A stretch of 64,000 bases of DNA from CAXXOK01 sp964640955 (GTDB taxonomy: Bacteria > Bacillota > Clostridia > Christensenellales > Aristaeellaceae): positions 76,790 through 140,789 of the forward strand of contig CAZXJI010000008.1 of the NCBI GenBank assembly GCA_964640955.1, read 5' to 3'. Each line of letters starts with the position of its first letter. The first letter of the stretch is position 1. Shown here one piece after another: positions 42,550-51,679 of this stretch. Below the pieces are notes generated by a model. That model was not told where the DNA came from. It was given only the letters and a program-made list of their open reading frames with translations, and ran no database searches. Position numbers and translations under genes: made by a program.

Positions 42550-43290
42550 ATGCTTACGGGAAAAACCGCGCTCGTGACCGGCGGCAGCCGCGGCATCGGG
42601 CGCGCGGTCTGTCTGGAACTGGCCAAACGCGGCGCGGATATCGCGCTGGTGTACGCCGGCAACGAGCAAAAGGCCGCCGAAACCCTCGAGCTGCTTGAAC
42701 CTTTCGGCGTCAAAGCCAAAGCCTACCGCTGCGACGTGGCGGACTTCGCAGCCACGGCGGAGCTGGTGAAGGCCGTCTCGGCCGATTTCGGCGGCATCGA
42801 CCTGCTGGTCAACAACGCGGGCGTCACGCGCGACGGGCTTGTGATGCGCATGAGCGAGAAGGACTTCGACGACGTGGTCGCCGTGGACCTGAAGGGCGCC
42901 TTCAACCTCATCCGCCACACCAGCGCGGGCTTTCTGCGCAAAAAGGCGGGGAGGATCGTCAACGTCACCTCCGTCGCGGGGCTGATGGGCAACCCCGGCC
43001 AGGCGAACTACGCTTCCGCCAAGGCGGGGCTCGTGGGGCTTACCAAGACGGTCGCCCGGGAGCTGGGCTCCCGCGGGGTAACCTGCAACGCCGTCGCGCC
43101 CGGCTTTATCCGCACGGATATGACCGCCGCGCTCAACCCGCAGATACTGGAAACCGCCGAGCAGGCCATTCCCCTGCGCCGGCTGGGAACGCCCGAGGAC
43201 GTGGCGGGCGCCGTGGCGTTCCTCTGCTCGCCGGACGCCGCCTACATCACGGGGCAGGTGATCCAGGTGGACGGGGGAATGCGGATGTAA
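42550..43290 (+). CDS. fabG: 3-oxoacyl-[ACP] reductase
   Basis: NADPH-dependent short-chain dehydrogenase that reduces beta-ketoacyl-ACP. The cofactor loop is TGGSRGIG, then NNAGVTRDGLVMRM, the active-site Ser in NVTSVAGLMGN and YxxxK in YASAKAG. Length is 246 aa. AAGGAGGTACCCGG precedes ATG 42550. It is followed by a 233 bp break in the operon containing a palindromic repeat. Confidence 0.97.
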   Translation: MLTGKTALVTGGSRGIGRAVCLELAKRGADIALVYAGNEQKAAETLELLEPFGVKAKAYRCDVADFAATAELVKAVSADFGGIDLLVNNAGVTRDGLVMRMSEKDFDDVVAVDLKGAFNLIRHTSAGFLRKKAGRIVNVTSVAGLMGNPGQANYASAKAGLVGLTKTVARELGSRGVTCNAVAPGFIRTDMTAALNPQILETAEQAIPLRRLGTPEDVAGAVAFLCSPDAAYITGQVIQVDGGMRM

Positions 43291-43293
43291 ACG

Positions 43294-43322
43294 TCGTCGA
43301 AGCGAACACGTCGCTTCGACGA
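43294..43322 (+). repeat. Hairpin after fabG
   Basis: A 12 bp perfect stem TCGTCGAAGCGA / TCGCTTCGACGA with loop ACACG, 4 bp after the fabG stop. A second, bulged stem (GCG-TGTAAGC / GCTTACA-CGC, about 43327-43369) follows. No U-tract is present; these may moderate expression of fabF and downstream genes. Confidence 0.55.
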
Positions 43323-43368
43323 GCCTGCGTCCTTGCGCTGTAAGCTTCGCTTACAGTCGCGCAGGGAC

Positions 43369-43433
43369 GTAAGGAACCCCTTGCTGCGCAAGGGCTCCGA
43401 AACCGCCGCGCATGTCGCCGGTTTCGGATTTCA
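43369..43433 (+). repeat. Interspersed palindromic repeat, copy B
   Basis: A 65 bp element between fabG and fabF, matching the reverse complement of 5502-5564 at about 58 of 65 positions. It contains a bulged stem around GGAACCCCTTGC/GCAAGGG-TCC and a TCCGAAACCG / CGGTTTCGGA stem (43396-43405 with 43419-43428). The two copies are in opposite orientation, 38 kb apart. Confidence 0.8.
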
Positions 43434-43523
43434 TTCGGCGCATCCGTTACGCGCCGATCCTTTCAGGGATTGATATTGTTTTTTTATTCGCACTGATCGG
43501 GAACACAGCAGGGAGGATTTTGC

Positions 43524-44768
43524 ATGAACCGTGTCGTCGTCACAGGGATGGGCGTGGTTACGCCCGTGGGGTTGAACGTTGCGGATTTCTGGCGGTCGCT
43601 CATGGACGGCGTATGCGGCGTCGGGCCCATCACGTATTTCGACGCTTCCGGGCTCAAGGCCCGGTTCGCCGCGGAGCTCAAGGGGTTCGACCCCACCGCC
43701 TTCGGCATCGATAAGAGCGCGGCGCGCAAGATGGACCCGTTCGCGCAGTATGCGCTGGCGGCGGCGAAGGAAGCCGTGGAACAGAGCGGGCTCAAGGCGG
43801 GGGAGAACATCGCGCCGGAGGAGCTGGGCGTGTACATCGGCTCCGGCATCGGCGGCATGCAGACCTTCGTGGAGGAGACCAAACGCTGCCTGGAACGCGG
43901 GCCGGAGCGGGTGTCGCCGCACTTCATCCCCAAGATGATCGCCAACATGGCCACGGGCCACGTGGCCATCGCCCACGGCGCGCAGGGACCGTCCCTTCCG
44001 GTCATGACGGCCTGCGCCACCTCCACCCACGCCGTCGGCGAGGCGTTCCACGCCATCAAGGCCGGGTACGCCGAAGCGATCATCGCGGGCGGCGCGGAAG
44101 CGGCGCTCTGCCCGCTGGCGGTGGGCGGCTTCATCAGCTGCATGGCGCTTTCCACCGCGGCGGAGCCGGAACTGGCGAGCATCCCGTTCGACCGCCGGCG
44201 CACCGGCTTCGTGATGGGCGAAGGCGCGGGCGTGCTGGTATTGGAAAGCGAGCGCCACGCGCGGGAGCGGGGCGCCGAAATCCTCGGGGAGATTTGCGGC
44301 TACGGCAACACCTGCGACGCCTATCACGTCACCGCGCCCAACCCCGAAGCGACGGCGGCGGCGCGCGCCATCCGCCTGGCGCTTGCCGAAGCGGAGTGGA
44401 AGGAACCCGAAAGCGTGTACATCAACGCCCACGGCACCGGCACCCCGCTCAACGACGTCAGCGAAACGCTCGCCATCAAAAAGGCGCTGGGGGAGGAAGC
44501 GGCGCACCGCGCGCTGGTTTCCTCCACCAAGAGCATGACCGGGCACATGCTGGGCGCGGCCGGCGCGGTGGAATGCGTGGCGGCGCTCCTGGCCCTTCGA
44601 AGCGGCGAAATACCGCCGACCATCGGCCTTACGGAGCCCGACCCGGAATGCGACCTGGACTACGTGCCGCTGGTCAGACGCGAGGCTCGCTGCGATCTGG
44701 CGCTGAGCATATCGCTGGGCTTCGGCGGACATAACGGCTGCGTGGCGCTGCGGAGGGTGGAAGCATGA
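43524..44768 (+). CDS. fabF: 3-oxoacyl-[ACP] synthase II (KAS II)
   Basis: Elongating condensing enzyme. The catalytic Cys lies in VMTACATSTHAVGEAFHAI, with His residues in NAHGTGTPLND and STKSMTGHMLGAAGAVE. Length is 414 aa, normal. GGGAGGATTTTGC precedes ATG 43524. It overlaps accB by 4 bp. A T-rich stretch at 43478-43486 could be a weak terminator or an AT-rich promoter region; I cannot tell which. Confidence 0.97.
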   Translation: MNRVVVTGMGVVTPVGLNVADFWRSLMDGVCGVGPITYFDASGLKARFAAELKGFDPTAFGIDKSAARKMDPFAQYALAAAKEAVEQSGLKAGENIAPEELGVYIGSGIGGMQTFVEETKRCLERGPERVSPHFIPKMIANMATGHVAIAHGAQGPSLPVMTACATSTHAVGEAFHAIKAGYAEAIIAGGAEAALCPLAVGGFISCMALSTAAEPELASIPFDRRRTGFVMGEGAGVLVLESERHARERGAEILGEICGYGNTCDAYHVTAPNPEATAAARAIRLALAEAEWKEPESVYINAHGTGTPLNDVSETLAIKKALGEEAAHRALVSSTKSMTGHMLGAAGAVECVAALLALRSGEIPPTIGLTEPDPECDLDYVPLVRREARCDLALSISLGFGGHNGCVALRRVEA

Positions 44769-45199
44769 ATATTCAGGATATCAAAGCGTTGGCCGAGGTG
44801 CTGAGTGAGAAGGACCTGACGGTGGTGGAATACGCGGAGGGCGACCTGCACATCCGGTTGGAGCGCGCTCCTGCCCGCGTTGCCGCGCCCGCGCAGCCCC
44901 TGCCGGTTTCGGCTACGCCTGCGGCTCCGGCGGCGGACCCGGAGGAAACCAACGATTTCAACAATCTTTGCGAGCTCAAAGCGCCGATGGTCGGCGTGTT
45001 CTACGCCGCGCCCGCGCCGGAGGCCAAGCCCTTCGTGAAGGTCGGCGACGCCGTGGAGAAAGGGCAGGTCGTGTGCATCATCGAGGCCATGAAGCTGATG
45101 AACGACATCACCGCGCCCGTTTCCGGCCGGATCGTGGACATCTGCGCGCAGGACGGAGCGGTGCTGGAATACGGCCAGACCATCATGAAGATCGTTTAA
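44765..45199 (+). CDS. accB: Biotin carboxyl carrier protein of acetyl-CoA carboxylase
   Basis: Carries biotin between AccC and AccA/AccD. The N-terminal region and an Ala/Pro linker (about 35-60) lead to the biotinyl domain with IEAMKLMNDI (biotinylated Lys). Length is 144 aa. It overlaps fabF by 4 bp. Confidence 0.98.
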   Translation: MNIQDIKALAEVLSEKDLTVVEYAEGDLHIRLERAPARVAAPAQPLPVSATPAAPAADPEETNDFNNLCELKAPMVGVFYAAPAPEAKPFVKVGDAVEKGQVVCIIEAMKLMNDITAPVSGRIVDICAQDGAVLEYGQTIMKIV

Positions 45200-45213
45200 A
45201 AGGAAGCGCTGGT

Positions 45214-45639
45214 ATGAACAGGGACGAGATCAAACGCTTTTTACCCCATCGGGAGCCGATGCTCCTGCTGGACGAATCGACCACCGAGGGTGAAACGGCC
45301 TACGGCCGCTATACCGTGCGGGGCGACGAGTGGTTTTTGCAGGGGCATTTCCCCGGCAACCCCGTGGTGCCGGGCGTGGTGCTGTGCGAGATGATCGGGC
45401 AGAACTGCGCGGTGCTGCTGGGCGACCAGCTCAAGGGTAAAACGCCGTTTTTTACCGGCATGAACCAGGTGAAATTCCGCAAATCCGTGCGCCCGGGGGA
45501 CGCCGTTGCGCTGGAAGCCGTCATTACCCGCCGCAAGGGCCCGTTTTTCATCACCCGGGGTCGCGCGCTGCTGGACGGCCAGGTGGCCGCGGAAGGCGAG
45601 TTTTCCTTCGCCCTGATCGCCAACGACGAGGCCCGATAG
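45214..45639 (+). CDS. fabZ: 3-hydroxyacyl-[ACP] dehydratase
   Basis: Hot-dog-fold dehydratase that makes trans-2-enoyl-ACP. The opening IKRFLPHREPMLLLD and catalytic helix region GHFPGNPVVPGVVLCEMIGQ are typical. Length is 141 aa. The ATG at 45214 has AGGAAGCGCTGGT before it. It is embedded between accB and accC as in streptococci. Confidence 0.97.
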   Translation: MNRDEIKRFLPHREPMLLLDESTTEGETAYGRYTVRGDEWFLQGHFPGNPVVPGVVLCEMIGQNCAVLLGDQLKGKTPFFTGMNQVKFRKSVRPGDAVALEAVITRRKGPFFITRGRALLDGQVAAEGEFSFALIANDEAR

Positions 45640-45697
45640 GCGGGCGGCCCGGCGGAAGCCTGGCATCAGACTGATTTTGAACGCAAGGGGAGGCCCT

Positions 45698-47049
<1,352 letters not shown>

Positions 47050-47053
<4 letters not shown>

Positions 47054-47901
47054 TCAGCAAGGATCTGTTTAAGAAGCCCAACAACCGCCTAGAAGGCGAG
47101 CAGGAGGCGCCGCGCATCGCGGTGCCGACGATGACCTGCCCCGGCTGCAAAACCACCCTGCCCAAGGCGAACCTCGCGGAAGGGGATTACGTGTGCCCGC
47201 GCTGCGGAAACCTCCTTGCCATGGGGGCGCGCGAGCGGGTGCGCTGGCTTACGGACGAGGACAGCTTTACGGAGACGGAAGCGATGCTTAAGACCGCCGA
47301 CCGGCTGGGCTTCCCCGGCTACGCGGAAAAGCTGACCGCCGCACGCCGCGCAAGCGGCGAGCCCGAAGGAGTCGTCACCGGTACGGCGGCGATCGGCGGG
47401 CATCCCTGCGCGCTGTTCGTGATGGACCCGTTTTTCATCATGGGCTCCATGGGCGCCGCGGTGGGGGAGAAGATCACCCGGCTGTTCGAGCTGGCGACGC
47501 GGGAAGGGTTGCCGGTAATCGGCTACACCGTTTCCGGCGGCGCGCGCATCCAGGAGGGTCTGTTTTCGCTGATGCAGATGGCCAAGACCAGCGGCGCGGT
47601 GCTCCGGCACGGCGAGGCGGGGCTGCTCTACGCGGCGGTGCTGACCCACCCGACGACCGGCGGCGTGGTAGCCTCCTTCGCCATGGAGGCGGATGTGATC
47701 CTCGCCGAGCCCAAAGCGCTCATCGGCTTCGCGGGGCCGCGGGTCATCGAGCAGACGATGCGCCAGAAGCTGCCGGAAGGCTTCCAGCGCTCCGAGTTTC
47801 TGCTTCAGAAGGGCTTCGTGGATCGCATTGTTCCCCGCGGCGCGCAGAAAAAGGAGCTTGCGACGCTCCTTTCGCTGCACGGAAAGGGGGAAACGGCGTG
47901 A
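47050..47901 (+). CDS. accD: Acetyl-CoA carboxylase carboxyltransferase subunit beta
   Basis: Zinc-binding half of the carboxyltransferase. The four-cysteine finger is CPGC...CPRC (residues about 30-53), followed by the crotonase-like domain (FVMDPFFIMGSMGAAVGEK, SGGARIQEG). Length is 283 aa. The TTG start at 47050 overlaps the accC stop. It works as a heterotetramer with AccA. Confidence 0.96.
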
Positions 47902-48683
47902 CGACGGCGTACGAACGCGTACAGGCGGCCCGCCGCAAGGGCAGGCCCACGGCCGCCTGGTATATCGACCGGCTGCTTACGGATTTTCTGGAGATGCACG
48001 GCGATCGCCGTTTCGCAGATGACCCCGCGATCGTCGCGGGCGTGGGAAGGCTTGACGGCCGGCCGGTGACGGTGATCGGCATCGAGAAGGGCGTATCCAC
48101 CGAGGACAAGATCGGGCGCAACTTCGGCTCCGCCCATCCGGAAGGGTACCGAAAAGCCCTCCGGCAGATGAAGCTGGCCGAAAAGTTCCGCCGCCCCGTC
48201 GTTTGCCTCATCGACACGGCGGGCGCGTACTGCGGTATCGGCGCGGAGGAGCGTGGGCAGGGACAGGCCATCGCCGAAAACCTGATGACCATGATGGGGC
48301 TTACGGTGCCGATCGTCTCCATCCTCATCGGCGAAGGCGGCAGCGGCGGGGCGCTGGCCCTGGGCGTGGCCGACCGGGTGTGGATGCTGGAAAACGCGGT
48401 GTATTCGGTCATCTCCCCCGAGGGAGCCGCCAGCATCGTGTGGAAGGATGCGGGCAAGGCCGCCGAGGCCTGCGAAGCCCTGCGCATGACGGCGGACGAT
48501 CTGCTCGCCTTCGGCCTGGTCGACCGCGTGTTCTCCGAGGAAAACGGGGATTTCGACAAGGTCTGCGAGGCGCTGGGCGCGGCGCTCGCGACGGAGCTGG
48601 CTTCGCTTTCGGCGCTTCCCGCCGGAACGCTGACGGCTTCGAGGTACGATAAATTCAGAGCGATGGGGGGCGAGGAACGGTGA
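47898..48683 (+). CDS. accA: Acetyl-CoA carboxylase carboxyltransferase subunit alpha
   Basis: Partner of AccD. Motifs include DFLEMHGDRRFADDPAIVAG, IDTAGAYCGIGAEERGQGQA and IGEGGSGGALALGVADRV. Length is 261 aa, the short form seen in streptococci rather than the ~320-residue form of E. coli. The GTG start at 47898 overlaps the accD stop (GTGA). Confidence 0.96.
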   Translation: MTTAYERVQAARRKGRPTAAWYIDRLLTDFLEMHGDRRFADDPAIVAGVGRLDGRPVTVIGIEKGVSTEDKIGRNFGSAHPEGYRKALRQMKLAEKFRRPVVCLIDTAGAYCGIGAEERGQGQAIAENLMTMMGLTVPIVSILIGEGGSGGALALGVADRVWMLENAVYSVISPEGAASIVWKDAGKAAEACEALRMTADDLLAFGLVDRVFSEENGDFDKVCEALGAALATELASLSALPAGTLTASRYDKFRAMGGEER

Positions 48684-49534
48684 TAGCCATTATGGTGGAC
48701 AGCGCCGCCGGCATCTCCCGCCAGGAGGCGGAGCAGCTGGGCGCGCATTACGTGCCCATGACCTACACGGTGGACAGTGAACAGTACGTGGAACACTACA
48801 TCGGCGAGAACGGCCAGTTCGAGCCCTTCATCGAGCAGGAAAACGTGGAGCGGCGCACCAGCCAGGCGAGCGTCGCGGCTTTCACCGCCGCCTTCGAACG
48901 CCAGCTGGCCAAGGGGCGGCAGGTGCTGTGCATCACCATCTCCTCGCGGCTCTCGGGTACCTACGCCAACGCCGTCATGGCGGCGCGGGAAGTGAACGCG
49001 GACGAGATTCGGGTGCTGGACAGCCGCAACTGCGCGGGGGGCATCTACCTGCTCATCCTGCGCGCCAAAAAGCTGATCGAGGAGGGGCTGGACCTTGCCG
49101 GGATCGTGGAGCGGCTGATCGTCGAGCGCAAGCGGATCGAGAACGTCTTTACCGTCAACGACATGACCAACCTGCGCAAAAGCGGGCGGCTGGGCGTGGT
49201 GCGCCTGAGCGTGAGCACGATTCTGAACCTTCGGCCCATCCTGTGCCTGCAGAACGGATCGGTCTATTCCCGCGGCGTGGCGCGGGGCAGCCGCGAGCAG
49301 AGCCGGATGCTGGTGGAGAGCGTTCCCAGGGGCATACGCTTCGTGGTGGTGCACAGCCGCGAGGACAATCCGCAATTGCCCGCCCTGCAGGAGATGCTCC
49401 GCGCCCGCCTGGGCGACGGGCTGGAGCTGCGCATCGTGAGCCTCGGGCCGGTGCTGAGCATCCACCTGGGGCTTACGTACCTGGGCGTGTGCTGGATGAA
49501 CGAAGCGGACGAGGCTCAAAAGAACGAAGCGTGA
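48680..49534 (+). CDS. DegV-family fatty-acid-binding protein (FakB-like)
   Basis: A 284-residue DegV protein. Family members bind one fatty acid; FakB members present it to the kinase FakA. Visible marks are IMVDSAAGISRQEAEQLG at the start, TSQASVAAF, CITISSRLSGTYANAV and VLDSRNCAGGIYL (GTY and acyl-carboxylate pocket region). It starts at GTG 48680 overlapping accA, so it is the last gene of the FASII operon. That placement supports a role in handling exogenous or recycled fatty acids. No fakA (Dak-like kinase) is in the window. Confidence 0.9.
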   Translation: MIAIMVDSAAGISRQEAEQLGAHYVPMTYTVDSEQYVEHYIGENGQFEPFIEQENVERRTSQASVAAFTAAFERQLAKGRQVLCITISSRLSGTYANAVMAAREVNADEIRVLDSRNCAGGIYLLILRAKKLIEEGLDLAGIVERLIVERKRIENVFTVNDMTNLRKSGRLGVVRLSVSTILNLRPILCLQNGSVYSRGVARGSREQSRMLVESVPRGIRFVVVHSREDNPQLPALQEMLRARLGDGLELRIVSLGPVLSIHLGLTYLGVCWMNEADEAQKNEA

Positions 49535-49545
49535 ACAATAACCGG

Positions 49546-49574
49546 TTGACAAAGGCCTACAGAAACGGTATAAT
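49546..49574 (+). promoter_or_regulatory. Perfect consensus sigma-A promoter of the aromatic amino acid operon
   Basis: TTGACA (49546-49551), a 17 bp spacer and TATAAT (49569-49574), 11 bp after the degV-type gene. Transcription would start near 49581, about 30 nt before the leader peptide. Confidence 0.95.
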
Positions 49575-49609
49575 TCCATCAATACCGGTACGGGAAAGGA
49601 GGAACCACC

Positions 49610-49702
49610 ATGGCAAACGGCGCACGGGGTTCTTTCTATTTCTTTAGCTACCGCTTTACGGGCTTTGCCTTCCGTAAGGCTGATTTGCGTTGTACTGGCT
49701 GA
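49610..49702 (+). CDS. Phe/Tyr-rich leader peptide of the aromatic operon attenuator
   Basis: A 30-codon reading frame with AAAGGAGG 8 nt before its ATG. The core SFYFFSYRFTGFAF contains six Phe and two Tyr within 13 codons (9-21). It is followed by an intrinsic terminator at 49726-49761 and then aroF, so it fits transcription attenuation: ribosome stalling at Phe/Tyr codons when charged tRNA is scarce would favour an antiterminator. A 9 bp hairpin (49653-49661 with 49672-49680) lies within the coding part, suited to a 1:2 pause structure. This is analogous in logic to pheL of E. coli but not similar in sequence. Confidence 0.85.
   Translation: MANGARGSFYFFSYRFTGFAFRKADLRCTG
49653..49680 (+). 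promoter_or_regulatory. Leader hairpin overlapping codons 15-24 of the leader peptide
   Basis: GCTTTACGG (49653-49661) pairs with CCGTAAGGC (49672-49680), nine pairs including one G-U, loop GCTTTGCCTT. A ribosome stalled at the Phe/Tyr codons would prevent this stem. The inner GCCTT can alternatively pair with AAGGC at 49716-49720, which may be part of an antiterminator. Confidence 0.55.
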
Positions 49703-49725
49703 GGAAACCGCGAAAAAGGCGTCGC

Positions 49726-49761
49726 ACCCTCGCAGTCAATGCTGCGGGGGTTTTTATTTTT
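49726..49761 (+). terminator. Attenuator terminator before aroF
   Basis: ACCCTCGCAG (49726-49735) pairs with CTGCGGGGGT (49742-49751) including one G-U pair, loop TCAATG, followed by TTTTTATTTTT. It lies 40 bp before aroF, within the operon, and so must be conditionally read through. Confidence 0.93.
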
Positions 49762-49800
49762 CGGTAGGAAGGTAGGACGGAAGGAAACGGAGGAATCGCG

Positions 49801-50826
49801 ATGATCATTATTCTCAAGAAGGACCCCGACCCCAAGCAGATGGAGAACCTCAAGGCGTGGCTCGTCAGCCAGCAGCTGACCATCCACGAGTCGCGGGGGG
49901 AGAGCCACACCATCCTCGGCCTGGTGGGCGACACCAGCGCCGTGGATATCGACCTGCTGCGCGCGCTGGACATCGTGCAGGACGTGAAACGCGTGCAGGA
50001 GCCCTACAAAAACGCCAACCGCCAGTTCCACGAAGAGGACACCGTGATCGCCGTGGGCGATACGCAGATCGGCGGCGGCAACCTGACGGTCATCGCGGGC
50101 CCCTGCAGCATCGAAAGCGAAACGCAGATCTGCGCCGTGGCCGAAGCGGTGAAACAGGCGGGCGCGACCCTGCTGCGCGGCGGGGCGTTCAAGCCGCGCA
50201 CCTCGCCCTACGCGTTCCAGGGCCTGCGCGCGCAGGGGCTCACGTTCCTGCTGGAAGCCAAGAAGCGCACGGGGCTGCCGGTGGTCACCGAGATTATGGA
50301 CTTAAGCCAGCTGGACCTCTTCGGCGACGTGGACGTCATCCAGGTCGGCGCGCGCAACATGCAGAACTTTGAGCTGCTCAAGGAGCTGGGGCGTTCCGGC
50401 AAGCCCGTGCTGATCAAGCGCGGCCTCGCCAACACCCTGCAGGAGCTTTTGATGAGCGCCGAGTACGTAATGGCGGGCGGCAACGCGAAGGTCGTGCTGT
50501 GCGAGCGGGGCATCCGCACGTTTGAGACCGCATCCCGCAACACCCTCGACCTGTCCGCCGTGCCGCTCCTGAAAAAGATGAGCCACCTCCCGGTGATCGT
50601 CGATCCCAGCCACGCCACGGGCATCGCCGCGCTGGTCAAGCCCATGGCGATGGCCGCCGTGGCCGCCGGGGCGGACGGGCTGATGATCGAGGTGCACAAC
50701 GACCCCTCCCACGCCCTGTCCGACGGCGCGCAGTCGCTGACGCCGGAGGCCTTCGCCGACGTATCCGCCGCCATGCGGGCCATACGCCCCTTCGCCTGCC
50801 GCTACCTGAACGGAAAGGCGGTGTGA
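49801..50826 (+). CDS. aroF: 3-deoxy-7-phosphoheptulonate (DAHP) synthase
   Basis: First enzyme of the shikimate pathway (PEP + erythrose 4-phosphate). An N-terminal ferredoxin-like regulatory domain (about 1-80, MIIILKKDPDPKQMENLKAW) precedes the catalytic barrel with AGPCSIES, LRGGAFKPRTSPYAFQG, VGARNMQNFELLKE, KPVLIKRG and DPSHATG. This is the Thermotoga-like class I-beta architecture, usually feedback-inhibited through the extra domain. Length is 341 aa. ACGGAGGAATCGCG precedes ATG 49801. It is the first structural gene after the attenuator. Confidence 0.97.
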   Translation: MIIILKKDPDPKQMENLKAWLVSQQLTIHESRGESHTILGLVGDTSAVDIDLLRALDIVQDVKRVQEPYKNANRQFHEEDTVIAVGDTQIGGGNLTVIAGPCSIESETQICAVAEAVKQAGATLLRGGAFKPRTSPYAFQGLRAQGLTFLLEAKKRTGLPVVTEIMDLSQLDLFGDVDVIQVGARNMQNFELLKELGRSGKPVLIKRGLANTLQELLMSAEYVMAGGNAKVVLCERGIRTFETASRNTLDLSAVPLLKKMSHLPVIVDPSHATGIAALVKPMAMAAVAAGADGLMIEVHNDPSHALSDGAQSLTPEAFADVSAAMRAIRPFACRYLNGKAV

Positions 50827-50830
50827 CGCC

Positions 50831-51679
50831 GTGGAGATCGCCGTCGTCGGCCTGGGGCTCATCGGAGGCTCCATCGCCAAAGCCATCAAAAAGTACACAC
50901 CCCACACGGTGCTGGGGTACGACACCGACCCGCAGGTGATGTACAAGGCCAGGCTGCTCAGCGCCGTGGACGCGGAGCTGACCGACGAGCGCCTGTCCAT
51001 CTGCGATTGGGTGATCGTCGCCACGCGGCCCGCGGCGGCCGTCGAATACGTGCAAAGCCGCGCCGCGGCGATCAAAAAGGGCGCGGTGGTCATGGACGTG
51101 TGCGGGGTGAAGCGCTGCGTGTGCGAACCGCTGTGGGGGACGGCCGCGGAGAACGGCTTTACTTTCATCGGCGGGCATCCCATGGCCGGGCGCGAGGTGA
51201 GCGGCTTCGACCACGCGAGCGCGGAGCTGTTCCGGGACGCCTCCATGATCCTCACCCCGCCGCGGGGCGCGGAGATCGCGCTGCTTGAAAAACTCAAAAA
51301 GTTCTGGTGCGCGCTGGGCTTTGCCGGCGTGACCGTTACCACCCCGGAAAACCACGACCGGGTCATCGCCTACACGTCGCAGCTGGCGCACGTCGCCAGC
51401 AGCGCCTACATCAAAAGCCCGACGGCGCTGGATCACATCGGCTTTTCCGCCGGCAGCTACAAGGATATGACCCGCGTGGCGAAGCTCGACCCCGCCATGT
51501 GGACGGAGCTGTTCATGGAAAACCGGGACGCGCTGCTCACCGAGGTGGACGGGCTGATCGCGCGGCTCGCGGAGTACCGGGCCGCGCTGGAAGCGGGCGA
51601 CGAGGCGGAAATGCAAAGACTGCTCGCCGCCGGGCGGGATACGAAGCTGGAGGCGGACAGAAAGGATTACCACGCATGA
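50831..51679 (+). CDS. tyrA: Prephenate dehydrogenase
   Basis: NAD(P)-dependent oxidative decarboxylation of prephenate to 4-hydroxyphenylpyruvate, towards tyrosine. The Rossmann motif is VVGLGLIGGSIAKAIK, and FIGGHPMAGREVSGFDHA contains the substrate-binding His. Length is 282 aa with no C-terminal ACT domain, so tyrosine feedback on this enzyme is not obvious. It starts at GTG 50831 and overlaps aroB in ATGA. Confidence 0.94.
   Translation: MEIAVVGLGLIGGSIAKAIKKYTPHTVLGYDTDPQVMYKARLLSAVDAELTDERLSICDWVIVATRPAAAVEYVQSRAAAIKKGAVVMDVCGVKRCVCEPLWGTAAENGFTFIGGHPMAGREVSGFDHASAELFRDASMILTPPRGAEIALLEKLKKFWCALGFAGVTVTTPENHDRVIAYTSQLAHVASSAYIKSPTALDHIGFSAGSYKDMTRVAKLDPAMWTELFMENRDALLTEVDGLIARLAEYRAALEAGDEAEMQRLLAAGRDTKLEADRKDYHA

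Noticed and set aside
49700..49761. T-box riboswitch before aroF
   Set aside because: GAGGAAACCGCG only superficially resembles the T-box GGTGGNACCGCG, there is no specifier stem, and a translated Phe/Tyr leader peptide occupies the upstream part.
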